From positions 59,359 to 97,337 of the forward strand of contig DCIM01000078.1 of assembly GCA_002316005.1 (NCBI GenBank): a stretch of DNA of 37,979 nt, given 5' to 3'. This DNA is from Prevotellaceae bacterium UBA1726. Its GTDB lineage: Bacteria; Bacteroidota; Bacteroidia; Bacteroidales; Bacteroidaceae. The position numbers were made by a program, and so were the translations under genes. Shown one piece after another: positions 1-7,679 of this stretch; position 1 is the stretch's first letter; each line of letters begins with the position of its first letter. The notes under the pieces were generated by a model that saw nothing but the letters and a program-made list of their open reading frames with translations, ran no database searches and was not told the origin of the DNA.

Positions 1-1521
1 GAATGTTTTTTCTTGAATGCTATCCACTGAATTGCTCATTGTAACGGATATCAAATCATCGCAACCAGAAAACGCGTATTTACCTAAGTTTGTCACAGAG
101 TTTGGTATTTCAACGGATGTCAAGCCTGAACCCGAGAAGGCACGATCGTCGATGCTTGTCACTGAGTTTGGTATATCAACGGATGTCAAGCCTGAACAAC
201 CAGCAAAAGCCCTGTTTCCAATGTCTGTCACTCCCTCTGGGATATTGATTTCCTGAATCTGGAATGACATGAACGCAGAAGGGCCGATATGAGTCACGCT
301 GGATGGGATTGTTACGGTGGATACTGACGTAAGCTCTGTGGCAAAGGCTGTTGTGCAGCCATCGGCATAGATTAGTTCCTTGACATTATCGCACGCTGCG
401 AATGCCGAATAGCCCAGGGTTTGAAGGTTTGGCATTGTTACGGATGTTAGTGATCGGCATGCGACGAATGCACGATCGCCGATGCTCGTGATGCTTACTG
501 GCAGGTCGATGGCTTCGAGACTTGTGCAACCTGCGAATGAACTTGTCCCGATAGCGGTTAAGCTGTTTGGAAGGGTGATGCTTCGGAGATTATTACACTC
601 GGCGAAAAGGTTGTTGCTGATACTTGTCAAACCATAATCGATTGTGACTGTCTCGAGTTTCTCGCAACGATAGAAGGCGCTCTCGCCAATCAATTTCATA
701 CTGCCTGGAATGGCTATTGACTTCAGGGCCCAGCACTCATAGAATGCATTTTCGCCAATACTCTCGAGTGAATTGCCTAATGTGACGGTGGCGAGTGCAT
801 AGCAGTCATAGAAGATTGAACGGCCGAGGCTCTTTACTGAGTTCGGGATATCAACGGCGGTGAGACTCGAACAACAGAAGAATGCATTTTCGCCAATGCT
901 TGTCACTCCGTCGGGGATATATACCGACTGAAGGCCGGAACAACCTCTGAAGGCTTCATTTTCGATGACCGTGACACTATCAGGAATGGTGACAGATGTA
1001 AGGGCGGTGGAACCATTAAACAAGTTTTCGGCAATGACTTCCAATCCCTCTGGTAAGGTGATTGATTCCAGCGCATAGCAGTTGTTGAACGCTCCCGCGC
1101 CAATCTCTTTCACAGAGTTTGGTATTTCCAATGATTTCAACGCCGCCATACCGAACGCCGCCACACCGATACTCGTGACGCTGTTTGGAATGTCGATGGC
1201 GACCATGTTGCTACAATAGGTGAAGGCTCTGTCGCCTATGGATGTCACAGTTTGAGGAATAGTGACTGACAGCAACTTTGAACTATTAAAGAAAGCACCC
1301 TCACCGATACTCGTCACGGTGTAGATGGTTTCGTTGTACTCGATTGAAGATGGGATTACTATATCTCCACTATAAGAAGAACTATACTGTCCGGACTTTG
1401 TTACTTGAGCCGTCTGTGATTCTGCATCGAGATTGTAGTAGATGCCATCGACATTTGCGTCATAAGCCCAACTGGCGATTGACAGGAGTGCCATGAATAA
1501 AGTAAGTAGAACCTTTTGCAT
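1..1521 (-). CDS. BspA-like leucine-rich-repeat surface protein (3' end outside window)
   Basis: The reading frame starts at ATG 1519-1521 and stays open to the left edge, giving 507 codons and no stop, so the C-terminus is missing. The first 19 or so residues (MQKVLLTLFMALLSIASWA) form a signal peptide. The rest is a run of repeats of about 22-23 residues with the pattern SVTIPxSVTSIGxxAFxxC, the LRR_5/BspA (Treponema-type) leucine-rich repeat. In characterised oral Bacteroidales, BspA proteins are surface-exposed and bind fibronectin, fibrinogen or other bacteria. Binding here is inferred. Such proteins usually end in a type IX or Por secretion tail, which lies outside the window. A matching promoter is at 1555-1586. 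The gene is transcribed away from the genes on its right. Confidence 0.93.
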   Translation of the reverse strand, partial: MQKVLLTLFMALLSIASWAYDANVDGIYYNLDAESQTAQVTKSGQYSSSYSGDIVIPSSIEYNETIYTVTSIGEGAFFNSSKLLSVTIPQTVTSIGDRAFTYCSNMVAIDIPNSVTSIGVAAFGMAALKSLEIPNSVKEIGAGAFNNCYALESITLPEGLEVIAENLFNGSTALTSVTIPDSVTVIENEAFRGCSGLQSVYIPDGVTSIGENAFFCCSSLTAVDIPNSVKSLGRSIFYDCYALATVTLGNSLESIGENAFYECWALKSIAIPGSMKLIGESAFYRCEKLETVTIDYGLTSISNNLFAECNNLRSITLPNSLTAIGTSSFAGCTSLEAIDLPVSITSIGDRAFVACRSLTSVTMPNLQTLGYSAFAACDNVKELIYADGCTTAFATELTSVSTVTIPSSVTHIGPSAFMSFQIQEINIPEGVTDIGNRAFAGCSGLTSVDIPNSVTSIDDRAFSGSGLTSVEIPNSVTNLGKYAFSGCDDLISVTMSNSVDSIQEKTF

Positions 1522-1554
1522 AATAGTTTCCGATTTTAGTTTATAATTACCTCG

Positions 1555-1586
1555 CAAAAGTAATAAAAACAAATGATACGACCAAA
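1555..1586 (-). promoter_or_regulatory. Bacteroidetes-type promoter of the BspA-like gene
   Basis: On the minus strand the -7 box TACTTTTG lies at 1555-1562 and the -33 box TTTG at 1583-1586, with 20 nt between them. This matches the Bacteroidetes sigma-ABfr consensus TTTG-N19/20-TAnnTTTG. The predicted start of transcription near 1548 leaves a leader of about 27 nt. Confidence 0.7.
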
Positions 1587-1619
1587 GAAATTGGTGAATA
1601 ATAGAAAAAAGAGCAATTA

Positions 1620-1651
1620 TTTGGCGAGAAGGACATTTTTTTTTATTTTTG
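1620..1651 (+). promoter_or_regulatory. Bacteroidetes-type promoter of the GyrI-like gene
   Basis: A -33 box TTTG at 1620-1623 and a -7 box TATTTTTG at 1644-1651 are separated by 20 nt. The predicted start near 1658 gives a leader of roughly 110 nt before the ATG at 1767. The leader contains a short hairpin (CGCTTT/AAAGCG type) near 1672-1687 but no riboswitch that I recognise. Confidence 0.7.
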
Positions 1652-1766
1652 TAGGCAGATATGTAATATTCCGCTTTCGAAAAGCGTCAAAGAGGAAAAC
1701 GCCGGCACACGGGGATTATCTTCTTAAATATCCACTATTGAGGCTGGAATAAAATAAAGGTATAAT

Positions 1767-2312
1767 ATGAAACACGAGATTATTAATCTGGAGAATGTAC
1801 AGATCATTGGCATGGCCAAGGAGATTGTATTCAACAACCCTGCAGAATGTGCTAAGTTCTGGGGGGAATATGTGGAGAGAATAGTGAAACCGGTGTTCAT
1901 GGAGGGTAAGACTCCTGATGACTTCCAACTGGCTGCTATTGAGAACAATGTAGGGGAGTTCGGCCTCTGCACTTGTAACATTCCTAACCACAACTGTGGC
2001 ACTTGCGCGGCGGTGAACTTCTGCGAGGGGAACACCAAGACATTCACTTATGTCATTGGCGGAACATACAAGGGCGGTAATGTGCCTGAAGGAATGAACC
2101 TCTACCCTATCAACAGCGGACAGTGGCTGAAGGTACATTTCGTGGGTGGCATGAAGGCTTTCCAAGAGCAGTTTCAGAAGTTCCACAAAGAATGGCTTCC
2201 TGAGCATCCTGAATACCAATGGGCAAGTAACGCGCAGTGCATGGAATGGTACAACGGCACTGACATCAACTCGCCTGACTATCAGTGTGGCATCATGATG
2301 CCCTTGGCATAA
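1767..2312 (+). CDS. Stand-alone GyrI-like / effector-binding domain protein
   Basis: This 181-residue protein has no signal peptide, no membrane segment and no DNA-binding domain. Its layout fits the GyrI-like (AraC/BmrR effector-binding) fold: an N-terminal strand, a central basin segment, and a C-terminal Trp-rich part (QWLKVHF; EWLPEHPEYQW). It contains a Cys cluster, CTCNIPNHNCGTC, near residues 68-80. The next gene, a MerR regulator, carries a domain of the same type with a similar Cys-rich insertion, so the two may be paralogous small-molecule binders. Members of this family bind hydrophobic or cationic ligands or hydrolyse cyclopropane-type compounds; the ligand here is unknown. The gene has its own promoter. 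The gap to the next gene is about 120 nt and contains that gene's promoter. Confidence 0.7.
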   Translation: MKHEIINLENVQIIGMAKEIVFNNPAECAKFWGEYVERIVKPVFMEGKTPDDFQLAAIENNVGEFGLCTCNIPNHNCGTCAAVNFCEGNTKTFTYVIGGTYKGGNVPEGMNLYPINSGQWLKVHFVGGMKAFQEQFQKFHKEWLPEHPEYQWASNAQCMEWYNGTDINSPDYQCGIMMPLA

Positions 2313-2358
2313 AAAGATGGAACAGAAATGTTAAATTTGAGTTAAAAACGAGAAATTG

Positions 2359-2392
2359 TTTGACTCGTCCCTAAGGTCATAGTGTAATTTTG
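2359..2392 (+). promoter_or_regulatory. Promoter of the MerR operon (-33/-7)
   Basis: The -7 box TAATTTTG is at 2385-2392 and a -33-like TTTG at 2359-2362, with a spacer of 22 nt, slightly longer than usual. A long spacer is typical of promoters that MerR proteins untwist, so autoregulation is possible but is inferred. The -7 box overlaps the upstream alternative TTG start at 2390, which argues that translation begins at ATG 2432. Confidence 0.55.
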
Positions 2393-2431
2393 TCGTCGCT
2401 TAGCAAAATTGACAAAAATGTAAATGCATTT

Positions 2432-3262
2432 ATGAGTTACAAAACAAGATTAAAAATCGGAGAGTTCTCGCAGATGATGCAGGTGACAGTGAAGACCTTG
2501 CGTCATTACGAGCAGAAGGGACTACTCTTGCCTGACGAGGTGGACGAGTGGACGGGCTATCGCTTCTACAGCATCGACCAGATGCAAAGGCTCAGCACGA
2601 TTCGCGATCTTCAACGATTGGGGTTCTCGCTTGATGAGATTAAGGAACTGTATGAATATGGTTCGCACACGCCAAGCATAAGACAACTGACGGAGAAGAT
2701 TCACGAGACGGATGAGCAACTGAAGATGCTGATTCAGCGCAGACGCCAACTGCTCGACTGGAGAAACTCTCGCAAAGAGATCAAAACAATGGAAAAGTTT
2801 TCAATTCAATCGTTGCCAGAAATCATAGTGGCAAGTCATCGTGAAGTTATCGCCAGCTATGAGGCTATCGGCGAGATGTGTGTAAACAAAATCGGTCCTG
2901 AGATGCACCGTCTGGGTTGCAAATGTCCTCCTCCAGGATATTGCTTCACCACGGAGCATAACAAGGAATACAAACCTACTGACATCGACATCGAATACTG
3001 CGAGCAGGTGGAGGAGATGGGACAGGATTCAAGTATCATCCAGTTCAAGCGCCTCGAGGAGGTGCCAACGGCTCTCTGCATGAAGCATTATGGTCCTTAC
3101 GACCGTTTCTACGAGTCGTACACCGAGATGTTCAAGTATATCGATGAACAGGGATACAAGATTGTCGGCCTGCCTCGTTGCTGCTATATCGACGGTGCAT
3201 GGAATCAGGAAGATCCTGAGAAATGGCTTTCTGTCATCCAGGTGCCAGTAGAGAAGGTATAA
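2432..3262 (+). CDS. MerR-family regulator with GyrI-like effector domain (BmrR-like)
   Basis: I chose ATG 2432, giving 276 residues. The in-frame TTG at 2390 lies inside the -7 box. Residues 5-75 are a MerR winged helix-turn-helix (IGEFSQMMQVTVKTLRHYEQ, then TGYRFYSIDQ and LGFSLDEIKEL). Residues 80-112 form the dimerisation coiled coil. Residues about 118-276 form a GyrI/BmrR-like ligand-binding domain ending in WLSVIQVPVEKV. It carries a Cys-rich stretch, CKCPPPGYC, which recalls the cluster in the preceding protein. Proteins of this architecture activate genes, often transporters, in response to lipophilic cations. Here the genes directly downstream (gaps of 10 and 15 nt) are a HEAT-like protein and a secreted transglutaminase-like protein, so the regulon is not obvious. 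Confidence 0.88.
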   Translation: MSYKTRLKIGEFSQMMQVTVKTLRHYEQKGLLLPDEVDEWTGYRFYSIDQMQRLSTIRDLQRLGFSLDEIKELYEYGSHTPSIRQLTEKIHETDEQLKMLIQRRRQLLDWRNSRKEIKTMEKFSIQSLPEIIVASHREVIASYEAIGEMCVNKIGPEMHRLGCKCPPPGYCFTTEHNKEYKPTDIDIEYCEQVEEMGQDSSIIQFKRLEEVPTALCMKHYGPYDRFYESYTEMFKYIDEQGYKIVGLPRCCYIDGAWNQEDPEKWLSVIQVPVEKV

Positions 3263-3272
3263 AAAAAGAATC

Positions 3273-3788
3273 ATGACGCGCGAACAATTGAAAGGCAGTT
3301 ACAGCGAGGGCGAGGCCCTTGCCATATATAAAAAGGTGAAGGAAACCGGCGACTGGCTCGGTTTCCTTAAAACCTTTCTGCATGACGAGGACTATCAGGT
3401 GACTCGTAATATGTTGTGGGGACTGACAAAGGCTACTGACAAGGAACTGTCGGCACTGCAGCCAATGCTCCACGAACTCATCGACAAAGCCATGAACGAG
3501 GAGAACTCGTCGGTAAGACGACTGTCGCTCAATATCGTCGCACGCCTGAAAATGGAAGAGGACGACCTGAGAACTGACTTCCTTGACTTCTGCCTCGACC
3601 ACATGCAGAACCCCGACGAATATCCGGGCATACAGTCGATATGTCTGAAACTGGCGTTCCGTATGTGCAAGTTCTACCCCGAACTGATGGACGAACTGAA
3701 ACGGACGCTCGAGGGAATGGAGATGGAGTACTATAAGCCTGCTGTGAGATGTGTCCGTAGCCGTATCCTCAGCGGAAAGATGAAATAA
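3273..3788 (+). CDS. HEAT-like alpha-helical cytoplasmic protein, function unknown
   Basis: The product has 171 residues, no signal peptide and no membrane helix. It is predicted to be almost wholly alpha-helical. Pairs of helices such as VTRNMLWGLTKATDKELSA and SSVRRLSLNIVARLKMEE resemble HEAT or Armadillo repeats, which act as protein- or nucleic-acid-binding scaffolds. It follows the MerR gene by 10 nt and precedes the transglutaminase-like gene by 15 nt, so the three are almost certainly co-transcribed. I do not recognise a specific family and cannot assign a partner. Confidence 0.75.
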   Translation: MTREQLKGSYSEGEALAIYKKVKETGDWLGFLKTFLHDEDYQVTRNMLWGLTKATDKELSALQPMLHELIDKAMNEENSSVRRLSLNIVARLKMEEDDLRTDFLDFCLDHMQNPDEYPGIQSICLKLAFRMCKFYPELMDELKRTLEGMEMEYYKPAVRCVRSRILSGKMK

Positions 3789-3803
3789 AAAAGTAAAAAC
3801 AAT

Positions 3804-5036
3804 ATGAAGACAATGAATTTATTGAAGGCGGTGATGGTCGTTATCCTGATTCAGGGAATGGCAATGACTGCAAAGGCACAAGATCCACGCATGGTGGAGT
3901 TCGCTAATAAGTTACAATCCGGCTATGAACAGTTCATGCAGGATTTCTATGCCAGAAAGTACGCAGAAGCAGAACCTGTGATGCTGGAACTTATCAACTA
4001 TCTGGATACGACTACTATCTATAAGATAGAGGAACTGCATATCCCTGAGGTGGCAATGAGAGATCAGAAAGCAAATTATCAGTACGACCTGGCTTGCTGC
4101 TATGCTCTCTGGGGAAAGAAGAAAGAGGCATTGGCGATGCTCGAGAAGTCGGTGGGCAATGGATACAAGAACTATCAGAACATGGTGAATGACACCGATT
4201 TCAAATCCATTTGCAACACTAAGAAGTACAAGGAACTGTTGGCTATTGTTCAGGATAGGAATCCTCTTACATTACTGAAGAAGACTAATCCGTACCAAAA
4301 AGAGGAGAATGCCGATATTCCAAAGTTCGCATATCAGCCTGTGGAGCATCCAAACCTCAATTATGTGAGAGAGTATTTCCAACTCGACACTATTCCTGGC
4401 AAGGGCAACGAACTGGAGCATATCAAGAACCTGCTGCATTTTGCTCACGACAATATCCGTCACGACGGAGGCAACAGGGCCATCTGCGAATTCACCAGCA
4501 TCGACATCTACAACTATAACCACTCCACGGGCAATGGCGTGAACTGTCGCCAGATGGCAATATCACTGTGCGATATGTACCTCGCTATGGGCTATAAGGC
4601 TCGTGTGGTGACTTGTCTGCCTGCCGACCCTAACGACTACGAGTGTCATGTCATCAACACCGTTTGGTCGGAGACATTGCAGAAATGGCTCTATATCGAC
4701 CCAACGATGGACGCATGGGTGATGGACGAGAACGGACTGATGCTGAGCATTGCTGAAGTGCGCGACCATCTTGTGAACGGTAAGCCATTGGTGCTCTGCG
4801 AGACAGCCAACTGGAATCACGAGAACGCCCAGACAAAGGATTACTATCTTGAGACCTACATGGCAAAGAATCTGTATTACTTCGTGTGCAAGCAGCGTAG
4901 TTTCTTCAATCAGGAGAGCATCTATCGCAGCATCGACAACGAGGACATACGCCTCATTCCGGTGGGGTTCGAGAACAACAACTTCCAGTGCCCGACAACC
5001 ACCGACCCAGAAATCTTCTGGGCAAAACCAGAGTGA
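3804..5036 (+). CDS. Secreted transglutaminase-like protein with TPR-like N-terminus
   Basis: This 410-residue protein has a signal peptide ending near AKA-Q26. Residues about 30-150 resemble TPR-like helices (YDLACCYALWGKKKEALAMLEKSV). The C-terminal half is a transglutaminase-like (cysteine peptidase fold) domain with a complete Cys-His-Asp triad in sequence: C248 in GVNCRQMA, H282 in ECHVINTVW and D299 in YIDPT. In bacteria such secreted domains are usually peptidases or amidases rather than crosslinking enzymes; the substrate is not indicated. It is the last gene of the MerR-led operon. Confidence 0.85.
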   Translation: MKTMNLLKAVMVVILIQGMAMTAKAQDPRMVEFANKLQSGYEQFMQDFYARKYAEAEPVMLELINYLDTTTIYKIEELHIPEVAMRDQKANYQYDLACCYALWGKKKEALAMLEKSVGNGYKNYQNMVNDTDFKSICNTKKYKELLAIVQDRNPLTLLKKTNPYQKEENADIPKFAYQPVEHPNLNYVREYFQLDTIPGKGNELEHIKNLLHFAHDNIRHDGGNRAICEFTSIDIYNYNHSTGNGVNCRQMAISLCDMYLAMGYKARVVTCLPADPNDYECHVINTVWSETLQKWLYIDPTMDAWVMDENGLMLSIAEVRDHLVNGKPLVLCETANWNHENAQTKDYYLETYMAKNLYYFVCKQRSFFNQESIYRSIDNEDIRLIPVGFENNNFQCPTTTDPEIFWAKPE

Positions 5037-5040
5037 GGAA

Positions 5041-5082
5041 GAATTTGACAATTGGACAATTTACAATTTGACAATTTGGGGT
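5041..5082. repeat. Short A/T-rich direct repeats (gacaatt type)
   Basis: Just after the transglutaminase-like gene, the heptamer GACAATT and its variants (TGACAATT, GGACAATT, TACAATT, TGACAATT) recur four times in about 40 bp. The related string CACAATTATCAATTATCAAT occurs at 15729-15748 between the two NSS transporter genes. No function is evident. Confidence 0.5.
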
Positions 5083-5105
5083 CTCTCAACGCAAAGTTTT
5101 TTCTT

Positions 5106-5188
5106 TTAAACATTAATTACCATATAATTCTTTCTCCGCTTCGCTATGAAAGCGGCAGAGCCGAGCGGACCATTAATTATTCATTAAT
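5106..5188. repeat. 83-bp dispersed intergenic repeat, copy A
   Basis: This segment matches 10138-10220 at 80 of 83 positions without gaps (differences at 5120, 5179 and 5180). The core has competing hairpins: CCGCTT (5136-5141) with AAGCGG (5150-5155), CGGC (5153-5156) with GCCG (5160-5163), and TCCGCT with AGCGGA at the core edges. A/T-rich blocks with CATTAATT flank both sides. Both copies lie between transcription units, which suggests a small non-coding mobile or structural repeat. Confidence 0.8.
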
Positions 5189-5266
5189 TTTTGCTTAGAT
5201 CTTCCTCAGTGCGTTAGCCCTTAGCATAAGATCAAAGAGACTTTGCGATGAAACAAAATAAATAGT

Positions 5267-5803
5267 ATGAAGCACTTATTGATAATAGCAATGTTGATGA
5301 TTGCGGTGGGGACAAGGGCGCAATCGGATTTCGTGAAGAAATCGACTGATGTACTCTGTCTTGCCCCTTCGGCAACAGGACTGGCGAAAGCCATTGTGGA
5401 AAAGGACAAGAAAGGTATTCTGCAATTGGGATTGAGTTCGGCAACCACCCTCGCCCTCAACTACGGTTTGGAGGCGATGATAACCAAGGATCGTCCGGAC
5501 GGAACAGAGCATCACGCCTTTCCGAGCACTCACACGGCAGTAGCCTTCGATGGTGCCTCGTTTCTGTTGCGCCGTTACGGATGGAAATGGGGCGTGCCGG
5601 CTTATGCAGTAAGTGCTTATGTGGCGTGGGGGCGCGTCTATTCGAAGCGTCACGACTGGTGGGATGTCCTTGGCGGTGCCGCCATTGGTGCCGGTAGTGC
5701 ATTCCTCTATACACGGCCGTTCGTCAAGAACACCGACATCACCATTGCCCCTGTGGCATACGGCAACAACGGCGCCGGAGTCAGCGTGGTGTGGAATATG
5801 TAA
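5267..5803 (+). CDS. PAP2-family phosphatase (periplasmic)
   Basis: The 178-residue product begins with a signal peptide (MKHLLIIAMLMIAVGTRA). The three PAP2/acid-phosphatase signature blocks are visible: KDRP (K74, R76, P77), PSTH (86-89, with the general-acid His89) and RVYSKRHDWWD (R123, H129 nucleophile, D133). This family dephosphorylates lipid pyrophosphates, phosphatidate or lipid A at the membrane. At 178 residues it is shorter than six-helix PAP2 proteins, with few clear transmembrane helices, so it may be a soluble or peripherally bound form. It lies 16 nt before the M28 peptidase gene and is probably co-transcribed with it. Confidence 0.88.
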   Translation: MKHLLIIAMLMIAVGTRAQSDFVKKSTDVLCLAPSATGLAKAIVEKDKKGILQLGLSSATTLALNYGLEAMITKDRPDGTEHHAFPSTHTAVAFDGASFLLRRYGWKWGVPAYAVSAYVAWGRVYSKRHDWWDVLGGAAIGAGSAFLYTRPFVKNTDITIAPVAYGNNGAGVSVVWNM

Positions 5804-5819
5804 GAAAGACAAATAGATT

Positions 5820-7088
5820 ATGGAAACAATGAGAAAGTATATAACAGTAGGATTGCTGCTGTTTTTTATGGCGGCGGGATTTGCACAGGATTTGCAGCAA
5901 TATCGCAAGGATGTGGAAAAACTCAGTTCGCGCAAATATGAAGGCAGAGGCTACTACAAACAGGGAATGAACAGAGCCGGCGACTTCATTGCGAAGGAAT
6001 GGCAGAAGGCGGGCGTCCAGAAAGTGGGCGATTCGTATTTCCAGCCTTTCGCTTATGATGTGAATGTCTTCCACGGTGATGCCGAGGTGAAGATTGACGG
6101 CAGGAAACTGAAGGTGGGCGAAGAATGGGTTATGCGTGAGTTCTCGCCAGGTTGTCACGGCACTTACGACATTCATCATATCGACACCCTCCACTTTGAC
6201 GGACAGAAGTTGATGGCCGACATTGAGGCGGGAGTATATGACGAGACATTCATCGCGGTGGATTGGGATTTCTATCGCAAGCACTATGCCGAGATGAAGG
6301 GATTCACCAAAGGACGCCAGAAGGGAATAATCTGCCGTTGGAGCAATCCGTTGAAGTTCTACAAGGCCTACAGCGACCATGTCATTGACCCTGTCATCGT
6401 GTGGGTTGACAAGACCTTCCCTAATGACGCAAAGAAGATTGAGATTCATGTGGACAATAAGTTCATGAAGGATTATGAAGTGAAGAATGTCATTGGCATA
6501 ATCCCTGGCACTCTCTGTCCGGACAGTATGTTTGTTGTCACTGCCCATTACGACCACCACGGTCATCTCGGCAAAAAGCAATACTATCCTGGTGCCAACG
6601 ATAATGCTTCGGGTGCTGCAATGCTGATGAGTCTTGCCCGCTATTATTCAGAGCATCGTCCTGAATATAGCATTGTGTTCATTGCCTTTGCCGGTGAGGA
6701 GGCAGGACTTCGTGGTTCAACGCATTTTGTCAATAACCCGACGATTCCACTGGCGAATATCAAGTATGTAGTAAACCTTGACATGATTGGCGACAACGGC
6801 AAGAACCTATATGTCGAGACAAACGACATAGGCGAGCGAGGACTTCAGGAGTTGCAGAAGATTAGTGCCGAGAACAAGATGTTCGATTCCTTCGACCGAG
6901 GTGAACTGGCTGCCAACAGCGACCATTTCCCATTCACCGAGAAGGGTGTGCCGGCTATAATGCTGATATTTGAGGAAGGTGATGCTTTCCCATACTATCA
7001 CACATACAAGGACACTACGAAGACGATGAAGTTCGGCAGTTACGAGAAGATTTTCAAACTTCTGACGGAGTTCATACGCATATATTAA
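5820..7088 (+). CDS. M28-family zinc metallopeptidase, exported
   Basis: The product has 422 residues with a signal peptide (cleavage near FAQ23). If ATG 5829 is used, it has 419. The C-terminal half (about 220-422) is an M28 di-zinc aminopeptidase domain with all ligands visible: H243 (TAHYDHHG), D261 (GANDNASG), the E293-E294 pair (AGEEAG), D321 (NLDMIGDN) and H394 (YYHTYKD). The N-terminal region resembles the PA-like insert of this family. It should release N-terminal amino acids from peptides in the periplasm or outside the cell. It forms a two-gene unit with the PAP2 phosphatase. Confidence 0.92.
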   Translation: METMRKYITVGLLLFFMAAGFAQDLQQYRKDVEKLSSRKYEGRGYYKQGMNRAGDFIAKEWQKAGVQKVGDSYFQPFAYDVNVFHGDAEVKIDGRKLKVGEEWVMREFSPGCHGTYDIHHIDTLHFDGQKLMADIEAGVYDETFIAVDWDFYRKHYAEMKGFTKGRQKGIICRWSNPLKFYKAYSDHVIDPVIVWVDKTFPNDAKKIEIHVDNKFMKDYEVKNVIGIIPGTLCPDSMFVVTAHYDHHGHLGKKQYYPGANDNASGAAMLMSLARYYSEHRPEYSIVFIAFAGEEAGLRGSTHFVNNPTIPLANIKYVVNLDMIGDNGKNLYVETNDIGERGLQELQKISAENKMFDSFDRGELAANSDHFPFTEKGVPAIMLIFEEGDAFPYYHTYKDTTKTMKFGSYEKIFKLLTEFIRIY

Positions 7089-7132
7089 ATAAGGTGGAAT
7101 AAAATTTTTGAAAAATAATTGTAATATTTTGT

Positions 7133-7161
7133 AGTAAATCATAGCAAGGGCTGGTCGTTAT
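7133..7161 (+). promoter_or_regulatory. Candidate ECF-type promoter of sigma module 1
   Basis: AGTAAA (7133-7138) and CGTTAT (7156-7161) are 17 nt apart. The same arrangement, TGTAAT-N17-CGTCAT, occurs at 8446-8474 before the second module. CGT-type -10 and GTAA-type -35 boxes are typical of ECF sigma promoters, so autoregulation is plausible. This is inferred from two sites only. Confidence 0.4.
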
Positions 7162-7190
7162 AAGTGAACAGTTCTAAAAATGATACGAAA

Positions 7191-7655
7191 ATGGACAATA
7201 ACGAACGCGAATTTAGCTTGCTTGTAAAAAAGCACAAGGAGACTATCTACACTGTCTGCCTTATGTTTGGCAAGGATCAGGACGAGGCCAACGACCTGAT
7301 GCAGGAAGTACTTATCAAGCTTTGGAAAGGATTTGGCACCTTCCGAGGCGAATGTGATGAAAAAGGATGGATATGGCGAATAGCTATGAACACCTGTATC
7401 ACACAGGATCGTAAGAAGAAACTTAATACTACTGAGGTACCGGTAGATAATCTTCTCACAGATAGCACTCCCGAAAACAAGCAGATGAAGATGCTCCACG
7501 AGCGCATCCAAAAACTTCAGCCATTCGACCGCGCAATAGTACTGCTCTGGCTCGAAGACATGAGTTATGATGAGATCGGAGCTATCGTCGGAATATCTTC
7601 GAAAAACGTGTCCGTACGACTTGTTCGTATCAAAGAAGAACTGAAGAAAATGTAA
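7191..7655 (+). CDS. ECF RNA polymerase sigma factor (module 1)
   Basis: I chose ATG 7191, giving 154 residues, because the paralogue at 8930 starts with the same MDNNE sequence. The in-frame GTG at 7164 would add nine unmatched residues. Region 2 covers about residues 10-75 (YTVCLMFGKDQDEANDLMQEV, then WIWRIAMNTCI). Region 4 covers about 95-154, with the helix-turn-helix MSYDEIGAIVGISSKNVSVR. The length fits small ECF factors with no extra domains. It is followed 24 nt downstream by a membrane protein in place of a classical zinc anti-sigma factor. The candidate promoter at 7133-7161 suggests that it drives its own transcription. Confidence 0.92.
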   Translation: MDNNEREFSLLVKKHKETIYTVCLMFGKDQDEANDLMQEVLIKLWKGFGTFRGECDEKGWIWRIAMNTCITQDRKKKLNTTEVPVDNLLTDSTPENKQMKMLHERIQKLQPFDRAIVLLWLEDMSYDEIGAIVGISSKNVSVRLVRIKEELKKM

Positions 7656-7679
7656 TTATCAATTTTAAATTTCACAATT

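Noticed and set aside
5781..6581. 266-codon open frame on the minus strand
   Set aside because: It lies wholly opposite the M28 peptidase gene, whose protein has all catalytic motifs; the opposite frame has no recognisable domain.
7104..7131. Housekeeping promoter for sigma module 1 (TATTTTG at 7125-7131, TTTG at 7107-7110)
   Set aside because: The -7 box lacks one base of TAnnTTTG and the spacing is only 14 nt, so it is a poor match.
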